Positions 34,578 through 50,533 of a stretch of 64,000 nucleotides of DNA are shown one piece after another. The notes beneath the pieces were generated by a model, which searched no databases, had not been told where the DNA came from, and saw nothing but the letters and a program-made list of their open reading frames with translations. Made by a program: the position numbers and the translations under genes. This stretch comes from Trichostrongylus colubriformis (taxonomy: Eukaryota > Nematoda > Chromadorea > Rhabditida > Trichostrongylidae). Numbering within the stretch: position 1 is the first letter of the stretch; each line of letters starts with the position of its first letter. The stretch is taken from positions 7,254,001 through 7,318,000 of the forward strand of contig OZ022259.1 of assembly GCA_963978905.1 (NCBI GenBank), in the 5' to 3' direction.

Positions 34578-35077
34578 TTAACTAGGACATAGTGGGTGGT
34601 CAGCAGAAGTTATGCTTCGCTAGCTACCCACGTAAATCGGCCATGCTTACAATCGTGGAAGGGTAGAGACGGATGATGGCTCCCGATGATCCTCTGTGTT
34701 AGTTAGACATTGTTCGGAAATCGCATGCAGGCGATCAGCAGAAAAAGGATGCATATCGATCAAGCAGCGTATTATTCATCTGAAGGGATTGTTAAAAATT
34801 CGCGATTTAGGCGGAAAAAATAAGATACGTATCGATGAGATGAATGAAATGCCTGAATCGCTTGATCGATATATATCTTCTCCTTTCCGCCTGTATCGCC
34901 GATCACCTAAATCGGAAATTTTAAACAGTGCGTCTTATGCTTTTTATTCTGCCCAGGCGCTCGAGTGACTGCTTGAAATGCAGACGCAACCGCAAACTCT
35001 GAACGCTGCTTTACGTGCGGTTATCGCGACTACACTTTGTTGGGCGTAAGGTGAATGCAGGCTGATGAGGCTGCTGC

Positions 35078-35309
35078 AGTGTGTCCACTCATGTCAGGAT
35101 TTCGCACCGCGGCATGTCGCAAGCGAAGCAATGCGGACGAGCTAAAGGTGCTTTGGGTCCCGAAGCGATTACAAGTCAACTGCGTATCGCCCCGTAGCAT
35201 TAATATGTAATCGTTCTAAGACCCAACTACCGCGACGCGCATAGCTCGCACACACTGTGTCGCACGTCGCTCGTCGTCGTGCGATATCCTGACATAAGGG
35301 TACGCACCC
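35078..35309. mobile_element. Family C element
   Basis: Core cgcaccgcggcatgtcgca...gattacaagtcaactgcgta and the right end GACATAAGGGTACGCACCC match the copy at 6911-7155. The left end is decayed (GTGTCCACTCATGTCAGG). Confidence 0.65.
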
Positions 35310-35567
35310 CTGCAGCTGACACTTCCACACGAGTTGTAGAAAGTAAACAACAAGCAGAAACCAGTGCTCAGAGAATTCCCATTTCCCTGGATCATGAACT
35401 TTCTTTTCACCATCCCGAAAAGACTTTTCTGCCCTTTGTTGCAATGCTCTATCCCTTACGCCAGAGGTGCAAGACACAGTGCGCCATCTTCTGACCTCTT
35501 CTGACTCCGTTTTCATTCTCAACTTCACCGAGCATAAAAGGGCCGTTTAGGTTGTATTCACAGTTTT

Positions 35568-35690
35568 GGAATTTGCGGAATTGCAGAATTGCGGAATTGT
35601 GGAAATGCAGAATCGCGGAATTTGCGGAAATGAAGAATTGTGGAAAGCGTCGATACCCATCTAATTTTTTTTCCGCAATTTCCGCAATTT
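35568..35690. repeat. Short-unit repeat built on GGAATT/GGAAATTG
   Basis: A run of imperfect 8-10 bp units such as GCGGAATTGCAGAATTGCGG and GCGGAAATGAAGAATTG, followed by their inverse (CCGCAATTTCCGCAATTTCC). Low complexity. Confidence 0.6.
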
Positions 35691-35872
35691 CCACCACTGT
35701 GACAAAGCCTTACTACAGACCAAGCTGATTGTGAGCGCTCAAATGCGAACATCGCGAGAGGTCGCGCGCGACGTCGTAAGCGACCACTGTTTGTTCGGAG
35801 CGTGGTGATCGAGTGTTTTGTCGGGGGCACCAGTTTCGTTAATTGCTGGTCAATCATAGTTCTTCTCTTTTA

Positions 35873-35890
35873 GAACTCTTGGGTTGATCA
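35873..35890 (+). promoter_or_regulatory. Candidate spliced-leader acceptor of COQ5
   Basis: TTCTTCTCTTTTAG ends at 35873, 17 nt before the COQ5 start codon, a strong nematode acceptor with no matching upstream donor in view. Trans-splicing is inferred. Confidence 0.45.
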
Positions 35891-40008
<4,118 letters not shown>

Positions 40009-40349
40009 GCTGACTTGTTAATTGCGTATAGTTTTGCTCTAATTTAGCAGTGTTTGCTCTGAAGATATGTATGTATGTAAATCTATGTATTGTTGATAGG
40101 TAACATAAGGACCAGGAAATTATCTGTTATTCGAAGTTCAGTGCATGTTATTTGTTTTGTTTCCTTGAACATGGCTGTTTGCAGAATTTTGTGGTCCTGT
40201 TGTGACAGTATGCTTGCCAAAGTTTCTAACAAAAGTTTATCTAAACAAGACGTCATTTGACTATCGGTTTTTTCCCTGGAGTATTTAAAATTTGTTGAAC
40301 TTAACCGCTTTAGATCTAGATCTTTTTCAACAGCAGTTCAGAGATTTTC

Positions 40350-40355
40350 AGCTCT
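40350..40355 (+). promoter_or_regulatory. Candidate spliced-leader acceptor of the POLDIP2-like gene
   Basis: GAGATTTTCAG ends at 40350, 5 nt before the start codon at 40356, and no fitting exon is found upstream in the short gap to COQ5. This position is typical of trans-spliced nematode mRNAs. With no AATAAA seen between 40009 and 40349, it leaves open an operon with COQ5. Confidence 0.5.
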
Positions 40356-43300
40356 ATGGTGGCGGCTCCTCCTATAAGGTTGCTTCTCGCTGTTCCACGG
40401 CGGCCGCTCTCCTTCACCTCATATCGGCATATAAGGTGAGCACCAAATTTCACTGGCTTATTACAGCTGTTTTTGAGATATTTGGGTGTAGAAGCGGAGG
40501 GAGTCGTTCTGACAGGGTTACTTATCACTTATGTATGTGTCCACCGCGCAATACAACTTCTTCACATTTTCGCATTTTCAACGACTCTGTGATATCACTA
40601 CTGTGGATTTATTCGCAGTGTACCACTTAAGTCGTTTTTGAAATCTTTAAGTACGAGAAGATGTGTTCGACAGTGCGCTTATAGGTACTCTTGTTAGACT
40701 GGTCCATACATGAGTTCATCGTCAAAATGGTGATTTCTTTTACCTCTCATCGCTCTTTTAAAAACGAAATAATTTCGTTGGTTCCTCGAAAGTATTGAGC
40801 TCTTAATAATGAAGGATCATTTTAAGAATGAGTGTTTAGTTGAAAAGACAATTTTCACGGGGGGGGGGGGGTTGTAACAAAGCGTTAATTTGGTTTTCGT
40901 GTTCCACGCGCCCTTATTAGACGGAACTAGCAGTTGAAAATTTACGCAGAAACTTGTTCAAATACTATTCAGACACCTTGTATGTATCACTTCGGTTCAG
41001 CTTTGGATGAGCTGCGTCGTCCTCTATTCTGTTCGTCAGGAAGATAATCTTTGTATGACTGCCTCATAGGGCATCGTCTGCTCTTATAGTGATAATAATA
41101 ATCGCGTAAAGGCTGCTATCATGTGATCGTTACGCATCTTATTGATTCCACATTCTATTCGCAGCTATTACACGGTGATGGACTGACAGAAATTCAAAGC
41201 TTTTTTATGGGTTAGTCATAGACATGCGATCATCACGCTGATCTGTTGCTCTGAGATGTTATAGCATAGGAACCGCTTACTTCAAATACACGCTTGGCAA
41301 TTGTAGATTATTTTCCTTTTTGGTAGATACGGGTACTTTGTGCTGTCAGAGCAAAAAATTCGCGTAAACGCTTCAACACTCGGCCACTACGGCGTCCCCA
41401 GATCTACCTTTCGCGTCGCGCACTACACGAGCTTCACGAATTTTTTGACCTAATGGCACACACCCGCATAAATTCAGTCGATTGTCCTGTTATCTTTACC
41501 TTTCATTAGTGCAGTTTATGTGTTAGTGCCCTATAGATGTTAACACCTAACAAATTAGATATCCAGGAGCATGCTGATCGTTAACAGAGTTCCTAAAACA
41601 ATTACAGGTTCCGTTCCAGTAATCCGGCTCCTAGCAACAAGGAGATTGGCAGATTTACAGCACCGATAACATCAGATGCCTTGTACGATCCTGGCCAGGT
41701 GCTTTTCCTCGTCTGGTTTATTGTTCACCTATGAAGTAGTTGCACTGATGACAAAGTCGTCTTCAAATCTTCTTACAGCTATTCATTCACAAAGTGTTTG
41801 CGTACAAAGGAGTTGTTGTCTGCGCGTTCAAGTGTAGATTCCAAGAGAAGAAGAGCAGCACCAGGTACATAGTCTTCGCCGTGCATTGAATAATATTTTC
41901 TGAAAAGCACAGCATTTCTAGTGATCGTGTTGTGTCACAAGGGAGATATTACCAAGTGTTGATCGACAGAGGTGACTGGAGCCATATGGGCTTCCCAGTT
42001 GATCTCACGTCTTATTTAATGGACGGTACAAGTCGTGGTGAAAAGCTTCTCACACTCATAAAGTTAGTAAGATAGCTATCTGAGCAAGAGTATAGGCATT
42101 TTCTCATTTAATGCTTACAGTGGGATGGACTGTGTGTCTCACAACGACATCCTTCCTTTCAACTCTGTTGATCGAGAACCGTTGGATCACGATTTGTTTC
42201 ATCGAATATTTGACGTCACAGATTCGCCTGAAGGTAGTATTTGTGGAATACATATTTTCCGCTTCTAAATTTTCAGTTCATGAGTTTATAATGCCTGTCA
42301 AGGTATCACATTATTGAGTTTAATTGGCTCTTTATGTGAAGCGTAACATTCTCTAATTCCTGAATCAGTGTGCATAAAGGATATTATGCTATGTTTAGGT
42401 AAGGAGGTTAATATAACTATGAAAACCAACCTTTTTGAAAACTACATGGCGTCACAAAGGTCATGGTTAGCGCCAAGAGATGTTTACAGGTTGCTGTTTT
42501 CCTCCTCACTACTTTTTTCCCATTGTAACGTTGAGATTTAGGGAGGTCACAGAGAACATTGAAGTGACGGTAACGACATTTTATCTCGGAAGCAGTATGA
42601 GCGCTGGTCAACTCAGGCATATGTGGCGGTATGTCATCAGGTATGATATTTTTGCCTGCAGCTTATGGCTTCATCTAGTACTGTTCGTAATTCACCCATT
42701 TAGGCTCGAAAATCACTCTCCGCAAAATTCAGTCATACTTCGGGAACGTTCCCTGAAAGTTTATTCTCTAAATAATATGAATCAGGCGCATGGCCATGGT
42801 GTGGTCGGGAAGGTAATACCATTGCCAAGTTATTGTGTTTTTCGCCCTTTAGCTTCCAGTTGTTTCTTTACTAGACTTAGCCTTTCACTATCATTAAGCT
42901 CCCATTACGTGATGGCATGTTCAAAGGAAGCGTTTCCCGCTACATTGTGTTTTTTATCATTAATACAAAGGATGGGCGGAGGTAGTGTAGTGACAAGTGG
43001 GGCGCATTCCCACTCTGATGGTGCGGGAATCAAATCTCGCATTAATGTCAGCCCAAGCCAACCAAGTCTTCCATTCCGCTGAGGTGGGTGAATTGGTATC
43101 AGTTTGTCTGGGAGCATAAAAGCACTGCCTTTTTCATCGGTTCTTTATGTAGCCCAAATCGCATTCGCCTGTCACCACGACTGTGAGTGGAACTAGAGCG
43201 CATCCAAGAAGGGATTGGTCAACGCCAAATCCTCTTTGTTCTTGCATTGTCCATTTGTAGTCGGAGTCATGAAAACGCTGTATAGAGGAGGATTTCCTGG

Positions 43301-45033
43301 TTAGCCACTGCATTGATTGCATCTTTGCCTATCCTCTCGCACTCTTGGCCGGATCATGAGTCCGTACGGTTTATGGAATCCGCCGATTTCTCATGAATCG
43401 TCCACCCAATCAAGAATTGCAATATCTTCATGGTCGCATGCTTCGTGCCTCCAGCAGTATATGCTATTTTTGTGGCACATTAACATCCGTATCCCTCTAG
43501 TGTCTGCAGAGTGTTGATCGATCCATTTCGCTTTTGGAGGTACTTTCTCTCACAACTCAAGAAACGTGCACACGTTATGCGGAAACTCGCACGGTTTGCT
43601 TTTCATCCCCTTTCTCCAAGATATGCGGTTTGTTCTGAGGCGGAAATGTTGTAGAGACAAGTGGCCCCCACTAGTATGGTCGCCCTCATAGCATATTTCT
43701 TGTTACTATCCTCCTTGGCCAACCAAGCCTTTCATTTCTCCAGGGGTCGTTGCATTGACATTAGAGTGGTCTTTGAGAGAGCTCATTGCACTGAACAAAA
43801 CTACGATTGCGAAAGGCACATACTTGGCGCCTCCCAGAAAGATCTGGCAAGCCATGAATGATTTGTCCTTTTGCGATTTACCTCCATGGTGGGAGTAAAA
43901 GGCGTGTTATAATAGCTCATTGGAATGCAGTTGATAGAATGGTGCCAGGTTTGACGATTTCCGATGCTCTGAAGATGCTTGGAAGTCGGTTGCTCAAGCA
44001 CTGCCCTCCATTTGGTCCAGAAGTTTTCAATGCGTGTGTTCATGAGCATGATCCATATGTGCACCGATGTTTTTGGCTACTTGGTGGTATGGCTATCGGT
44101 CGCCATAATCACATAGGATTTTATTCATTATGCGACTTCAATATCCAAAATGCTATATTCAGTGATATATGTGTATACGTAAAATATCTGCTCATTTTCA
44201 GCAACCTGAACTTAATGTCCAAACGCCAGCATTCCAGTTCAGCAGCACTGTTGAACTGGCTCATTCCAAAGGAGGACACATGTGGTAGGTTACTCCGTTT
44301 TGTCATTGTTGACCGTTCCGCGCATTGTACTGTGGTGTAAGCGTGAATATGCCTCGAAGGGAGGAGGGATAAAAAAGACATTTTTCTCCATTCTCATCAC
44401 TATGGTAGTCATAATCATAAAATCGCTCTGCATGTTCCCATGGCCTGTGTGCTGTAAACTTTGAGCATCAAACCGACGCTCTCGCACATCATAACTTTTC
44501 GGAGACTCGTAGAAGCGAGCAACAGAAAAAATGCTGATCGTTAGTGACGTTGTCCGAACTGCAGAAAGTTAAAGTGTACTAGGCGATGTAATACGTGATA
44601 TCGGGAGTTTCTTTAAACCAATTGTTATGAGGGTGCCTCTGAACCGAATCGAAGTGTCCCGAGTGACTAGATTTCGAAAATTAGGCTCTTGTTTGTAGTC
44701 GCTTATGATGACAGGTGACTTGTTTGTAAGCAGAGAGGATAAGGACTAAACCCGTTCTAAAACCTTATCTCGAAAATCCTTTGCCTAGCTCCGTCGTCCA
44801 TTCCGTAACCCTATGCGAAGTAAATTCAAGATCCATGAGTAATTGAGTGAAGTATCTTATACGTTTCACACCGCCCTGGGTTATTTATGTATGCAAGATT
44901 GTTGACATTTTTAAGGGGTCGATTCAAAATGGAGAGGCCGAATGGCTCGACGTTCGATGTCGCCATACCAACTGTTGTCCTAGAGTCTTTTGACGAGAAG
45001 AGCACTGGAAACGTTGAGAAGAGCGTGGAATGA
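40356..45033 (+). CDS. POLDIP2: POLDIP2-like protein (YccV-like plus ApaG domains)
   Basis: Ten exons in phase: 40356-40435, 41608-41698, 41779-41864, 41922-42062, 42121-42233, 42399-42489, 42542-42640, 42704-42812, 44202-44284, 44916-45033 (TGA), 336 aa. An Arg-rich N-terminus (MVAAPPIRLLLAVPRRPL) suggests mitochondrial import. A YccV-like part covers about 50-150 (GQLFIHKVFAYKGVVV, RYYQVLIDRGDW, VSHNDILPFNSVD). An ApaG (DUF525) beta-sandwich runs from about 201 to 320 (EVTENIEVTVTTFYLG, HGHGVVGKQPELN, FQFSSTV, GHMWGRFKMERPNGSTFDV). Vertebrate POLDIP2 is mainly mitochondrial and binds PCNA/polymerase delta and ClpX partners; function here is inferred from family. An alternative in-phase route exists around exon 6: a 26-nt exon at 42277-42302 joined to an acceptor at 42404, adding 7 residues. 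Intron 8 contains two SINE-like sequences. Confidence 0.93.
42974..43245 (+). mobile_element. Probable tRNA-derived SINE, family I
   Basis: Head GGTAGTGTAGTGACAAGTGG, then GGTGCGGGAATCAAATC, body ccaaccaagtcttccattcc and gtctgggagcataaaagcac, tail aagggattggtcaacgccaaa, matching the copies at 31222 and 45769. In intron 8 of the POLDIP2-like gene. A shorter relative lies at about 43639-43767 (gccaaccaagcctttcatttctcc). Confidence 0.65.
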
Positions 45034-45768
45034 TAAAATTCAATTTGTAGAAATAGTCAATGTATTTATATCTTCCTAAGTGAATTAGAACGATAGAACC
45101 AGCTAAGGTCTGTAACCTTAATAAGAAAGTGGAAGTAAGAGCATCCTATTATTTCGTATAAACGGGTTGCCTCTCTACATAGTCGTTTTAAAAATGATTG
45201 TGTTCTACTACGTGCCGTTTCCTACATCAAATGTATTTTTTTATGGTATTCGAGATACTTTCTTTTGAGCACTCTTAAGAAGCTCACAGTTACTTACGCT
45301 GATGACACTAACTCGAAAATGTGATAGAGACTGGATTATCACACGTAGAAAATGAACTTCTCTGAACTCCAAGTCAAAGGTATTACTGGAAAAACGAAAT
45401 TGTGGTCTCTTCCTCGTCAGAAATAGCTGCTACTGCAAACTAATGAAGGTGTACAAGCAGAAAAGTTTACTCGGTTATCAGAGTATGTGGTAATTTAGTA
45501 CCCCCAGCTTTTCCGGATGCTGCGATGCTTCTGAAAAGATGTGATCCCTCGAAATTCCGCTCATTCAGTGCTTCGAGCTTTGACAAATGAACGAGCTGCG
45601 CGCTACTTACATAGAAAAGTGGGGAAGGAGGAGGATTTTAGACCATTGCGGCCGAATCCACATTTCAGCACATGAAGAACCAATATGAGTAGTGCAGCAG
45701 CCTCCGAAACACTGACTGTGAGCTAGGTGATATGGATTGGATTACCATACTGAAAAGAAGGGTGAACA

Positions 45769-46060
45769 GGGCGGAGGTGGTGAAGACACAGGTGGCGCGC
45801 ACCCCATCTCATGGTGCGAGGCTCAAATCCCGCCTCAACGCCCGCATAGGCCAACCAAGCCTTCCATCCTTCCAGGGTCTGTAAATTGGCACCAAACTCG
45901 TCTGGGAAAATATAAGCACTGACTTGTACATTGGCTGGCCCCCGCAAGTTACTGTATAGGCCACAACACATTCACCACCCACCGCGGTTCTAAATGGGAC
46001 TAAAATGTGCGGCGCATCCCAAGAAGGGATTGATTAACGCCAAAAACTTTATCCTTTACT
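45769..46060 (+). mobile_element. Probable tRNA-derived SINE, family I (best copy)
   Basis: About 290 bp. Head GGGCGGAGGTGGTGAAGAC, then GGTGCGAGGCTCAAATCCCG, which can pair as a tRNA T arm (GCGAG/ TCCCGC around CTCAAAT). Body ccaaccaagccttccatcct and tail aagaagggattgattaacg agree with the copies at 31222 and 42974. No poly(A) tail; the end is an A/T-rich ...aaaactttatccttt. Confidence 0.68.
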
Positions 46061-47182
46061 CTAAACTCTGGAAAAAGAATAAGGTTCGTAAACGGACTTG
46101 ATCGTCACAATTTCTCTATAGCAACCGGTGCTGGTCTACCCTGCTCCAATAACAACTGGATGTTTTTGTTTTTTGCATCAGCGGCTCAGCAAGTAAATAA
46201 GCGATGCGATAACAAGTTCACCATTTCGTCACTAGCATTACACGTTGTTCATTGTGGTATTACATTTTATACTCCTATATTTGTGGAGTTGGAAAAGCGT
46301 TTCTTATTCGTTTTTCATGTGGCATGTTTTCCAATGAAACTGGACTACTACTTGACCGTTTTCATGACAAATCTGCTGCAAAGGAACAGTTGAAGTCGAA
46401 CCGTTTCCAGACGTCTGTCATTAATTATTTCAATTTTTCGGACATTCGTATGCTTTGTGGAATGGCAATGTTGAAGAGAAATAAGTTACTTTCTTACTCC
46501 TGCGTGTGGTTACCAAGCACTCTGCCCTAGATAATGGGGTGGCCGTATCATAGTGAGACGCTGCTGTCGGTCGGATTTGCAGTATGCTCTCCCGAAGGGC
46601 AAGCAGTCACAGCGAGTCCTCGAAAGGGGGTCTATTTGATCGGATAGGAGGGGGGGGGGCTCCTGCCTTCAAAGGTCAGCGATAAGCTCTAAAATCTAAA
46701 CTCTCAACAAGCAGATGAAGAGCAAACAGCATTTCACCGCAAATTCTCATGACAAAAGGGAAAATGAGTCTATTTTTGCCTCAGCAAAGGATATATAGCA
46801 ATAAAGTACATTGCAACTGTGTAATCCGGCAACAGTTACCGGTATTGTAGAGGTCAAGAAGGGTGTCGCATTTGATCGCCGTAGAGGGGGGGGAGGGAGT
46901 CGTACTGAAGCGGCTATTTTCCTCGCCACCTGCGCGAGTGGCCTGGTGGCGATGGTTCATTCGAGTGTGGACCAGCATCATGAATTGGGTTGAGGAATAT
47001 CTTGGGAAACAAGACACCGCTTCGAAACTGCCCTGACCATCCCAACGATACGACCCTCCACCCTCGCAACACTGGTGACTTGAACTCTCGGATCACTCGT
47101 CGGGGCACTTGCACGTCACCCATATTGTGGGTACACTAAAGATGTGCTTCTAGGAAGTGACCACCTTTTCATGGCCATCTTC

Positions 47183-47346
47183 GGCCGCGTTCATACTTTG
47201 CGCTAGTGGGGCGTGGCTGCGTTCCCTGACAACGAGGCAGATTGGCATGGGGGAGCTGCAGAGACGATACTGGCAGCGAGACAGGTTGATGCAGGCGAAG
47301 ATGCAGAGGCACGCCCGCCACCGGCACCGCATAGTATGGGCGCGAT
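47183..47346. mobile_element. Family D element
   Basis: Inverted ends GGCCGCGTTCATACTTTGCG and CGCATAGTATGGGCGCG, with the usual core gcgtggctgcgttccctgac and cacgcccgccaccggcacc. No coding capacity. Confidence 0.65.
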
Positions 47347-47837
47347 CTCATCGCCCTAAAGATTCCTGGAAACCTGAAGGGCGTTGGGATTTCTCCAGTG
47401 TTTTTTCCAGCATGTGACTCCTTCTTGTTCAGCACAATGTATGAACCTCTATTTCCAATGTTAAAATGCAACTTTCATTGAAGATTCCTCAATGAATGCT
47501 TTACCGTGGCGTCACTGCCCATGAAAGACTCGCTATGGAAAATCTTGTCAAGGCTGATCATACCTCTATTTGAGACGTTTGTTCATTACGGAGGTGCTTG
47601 ACTGCGAGCTCTACATATCACAACGAAACCCTGCTATAGTGGCACATTCTTTCGGCTTTGCATCTTGAATTCATCATTTTCCACTCCTTGGAAATCACTT
47701 GCATATAGGGCAACTCCAAACTTTAAATGAACTCAGAATTCTTCGACTTCTCGTATGTTTTGGAAAGGTGACATCCGACATCAAGGCGCTGCCAGAGAGA
47801 TGGCGAATAGTCCTCGATTCTCGTAACTGCATCGTAG

Positions 47838-48340
47838 ATCACCGGATGGGGGTCGATTGGTCGAATTTTCACGCGACCGCCCGCGGCGAGTGCGAGTTGT
47901 TTGGATTCCGCTCAAGAAGCAAAGGGCTGGTACCGTAAGGGACCTTCAAAGATTGCACCTATTTTGCGGGCGGCTATTTGCTTATGTTCTTATGCTTTCT
48001 GTGAGAACTGAAATATTGAAGCTGATTTAACTGTTATTGTTCTCTCTCATTCTGCAGTGTTCTCTAGGAGCATTAACAGTCAACGAAATTTATCAAGATC
48101 AACACCAACCTCAAGTACAATGGAAGCAGTGATAGCTATGTCTTTATTAGCTTTGAAGGACGGTGGAGAGCTCATATTGCAGTCTTGGGGAATTCTAATT
48201 CATAGCATACTGCTAGAAATAGGTGCAAGCTTCAAAGGTCCCTTACGGTACCAGCAGATTGCGTCGTGAGCGGAATTCCAAACAACTCGTACTGACGGCG
48301 CCACGACCGAAAATTCGACCAATCGACCACCACCCTAGAT
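47838..48340. mobile_element. Palindromic element with a unique 250-bp core
   Basis: Arms of about 120 bp are inverted: GGTCGATTGGTCGAATTTTC near 47852 against GAAAATTCGACCAATCGACC near 48309, and CTGGTACCGTAAGGGACC near 47928 against GGTCCCTTACGGTACCAG near 48237. The core, 47961-48217, is AT-rich and unlike the arms. It contains an acceptor (TTCTGCAG ending 48057), a 19-codon open run reading SLGALTVNEIYQDQ and a donor-like site at 48115. Confidence 0.65.
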
Positions 48341-49759
48341 TACCTATTGTTCATTGAATAGAGCGATGGAAAACCAAAAATCTAGTGAAGCATTCCACTT
48401 TTTTTGGCCACGTAAAAAGTAGCGGAGTAGCTTCCATTTTCATAACATTCTGCTGCCCATAATTCATCTGGAAGTTTTAAATGACTCATCAAATCTCGCT
48501 TCAGGACATGTCTGTATGGAGATTATACCTTTCTAGATTGCCGGATTCTTTTCGTATCAGTTCCGGAGATGCCACCTTCTGTACTCACTCCATCGCAGGT
48601 ACATGGTGGATCAGCTTATGACGACCACAAAAGACCAAGGAATTCCGAAAAGGAATAAGTTGTGGAGAATAGATCGTGTTAAGATGTTAGAGGCACCACG
48701 GGGGTTCATTTGGACCGGGCGGACGGAAACGAAAGGTAAAGAGAAACCCAATCATTGGGACTCTATTGTCTCCACTGACTTCTTTCTAGCGTTTCGATGT
48801 GCCTTCCGACGCACACCATCGCTGCCGATGTCACTCCACACGATATGTGGTGTGCAGCAGTCACACACGGCGCGTAGCGTGGTGAAGTGCCAATCGTAGG
48901 GTTTCGTATAGAACCTACTACCTTCCGTTTTCGGCAGCTGAGCGTCCAACTTGCCTGTCGTGGTGTCTCAAAAAAATGGACAGCCATCTAGATTCGCTAT
49001 GAATTTCTTACACATCTATTTGAATAACTATCTTTGATGCCATTTATCATCGTTTTGTTCATTTTTTCATTCAAAAATAAAGTATCATTGCCATAGCGTG
49101 CAACGCCTGCTTCCATGACCTCTTCCTTCTCTGCCACTTCACATGTTTCGTTTTCAAAGCTGGCGCTGTCTATGTCCTTATAATTTCATCGGAGATGGGA
49201 AGCGTGAACGCGGTCCACTTAATTATTTTGAAGTCGACATCGCTCCACGGAAACACGTAACTGCTCTGAGACTTCTTGTTCTAGCTCGACGAGATGTCAA
49301 AAAATCCTCATTGAAAGCTATTTACTGGAACAGACAGAGGCAACCACGGCTAAAATGGCACCAGTCCGACCTAAGAAGCATTGTTTGAAGTTTGGATGTT
49401 TTATCTTGCCTTACCAAACCTAGCGTGGGTACAAAGCGATACCAATGAAAATTTTTGCACGTATAATGCCTTCGCACTTATAATAGAAGAATAACGAGGT
49501 GTGGATATTAAACGAGGTGCAAAATTTAAGGGGTTATGTTCTGCTCAAAGTCTGCATTAATCGTATGTAAATAAGGTCAAGAAATTAGAGGAACAAGTTT
49601 CATATCCATCTAATGCTCATTATCCGGATATGAGCATATGTTTATTATCCGGAAATGTACGTAATAAAACATGCAAATATGATCACATGAGAAATGGTTT
49701 AATAAATTTGTGAACAAGTGCGAAAAACCTTCTTCGCGAGTTTCTTCCAAAAGCGGTGA

Positions 49760-49955
49760 TATCGCAATGAGGGGGGGGGGGGCACCCCACTATGGACATG
49801 ATTTTTACCTAGAGGGGTAAAGGAATCCCTTCTTTCCTCCACTAAGGCTTAGGCAAAAATATACGCCTGAATATGCAGATTGACCCCTCAAAGATCCCTT
49901 CAAGATGCTTTGATAAGCAACATTTTATCAGATGCCCCCCCCCCTCATTGCGATA
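49760..49955. mobile_element. Family F palindromic element
   Basis: Begins TATCGCAATGAGGGGGG and ends CCCCCCTCATTGCGATA. The middle reads aggggtaaaggaatcccttctttcctcc...aggcttaggcaaaaata, shared with 60719-60931. Confidence 0.8.
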
Positions 49956-50097
49956 GCACCCAAAAACATTTATTTTGTTCCCTTTTTTTGGCAGTATTCA
50001 ATTACAGTAGGAAAGATTAGCTCCATCCTGATGCTTAGGCAAGATTAATGGGCGCACTGCGCCTCCCACTACATTAGAACCGCTGTAAGGCCGCGGT

Positions 50098-50262
50098 CGT
50101 ACTTTGCGATGCCGGCGGCATGCATGGCTGCGTATATCTGTGTATCCCCCTAAGCCACCCTTCCTAGTTCCCTGCGTCATCACTGCACCTCCTCCGTGCC
50201 ACTCTCCCTCGCTGACTGTAAACGCAGCTACGCCCTGCCGCCGGTGAGTATGACCGCGGCCT
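50098..50262. mobile_element. Family D element
   Basis: AGGCCGCGGTCGTACTTTGCG-type left end and AGTATGACCGCGGCCT right end, with the GC-rich core seen at 3910-4082, here in the opposite orientation. Confidence 0.72.
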
Positions 50263-50533
50263 AATGGCACTGAACGACGTCAGCGCATCAAACGGATGTC
50301 ATATTGAATGTCAGTGATCTGCGACGCGAAATTTTGTTTGAAGACTTGTGGTTTTTGGGGTAGTGATAGTTGGATAGTGCCCTTTTTCTTTTCTTTTGTA
50401 GTCAATTTATTCTTCAGTGACTTGACGTTATTTGCAGTTGACGCAGGGTTAGGGTATCACTTCAACTTTTGGTTTTCGCACCTCATTGTCGTTGGGTGCA
50501 AAAATTTTCATTCGTACTTTGTACACTTCCCTA

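Larger units (their letters stand above)
33328..35890. other. Intergenic, 2.6 kb, between TRAPPC9 and COQ5
   Basis: Holds the TRAPPC9 3' region (33328-33770), the full-length family A palindrome (33774-34577), a family C copy (35078-35309), a short-unit repeat (35568-35690) and unassigned DNA at 34590-35070, which includes an imperfect inverted pair (cgatcaagcagcgtatt at 34758, cgcttgatcgatata at 34859). No gene seen. Confidence 0.65.

Noticed and set aside
42277..42302. 26-nt exon in the POLDIP2-like gene
   Set aside because: It fits phase only with an alternative acceptor at 42404; kept as an alternative in the gene entry because the simpler direct joining also fits.
42480..43082. Open frame of 200 codons
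   Set aside because: It crosses introns of the POLDIP2-like gene and ends in a SINE. The real exons at 42542-42640 and 42704-42812 are read in the spliced model, where family motifs continue across the junctions.
46126..46394. Open frame of about 90 codons with hydrophobic stretches
   Set aside because: No start, no recognisable family and several alternative frames equally open; not enough to call a gene.
48603..49388. Two open frames (MVDQLMTTTKDQG..., MFRFQSWRCLCPY...)
   Set aside because: Neither shows a known motif or a consistent exon chain with neighbours.
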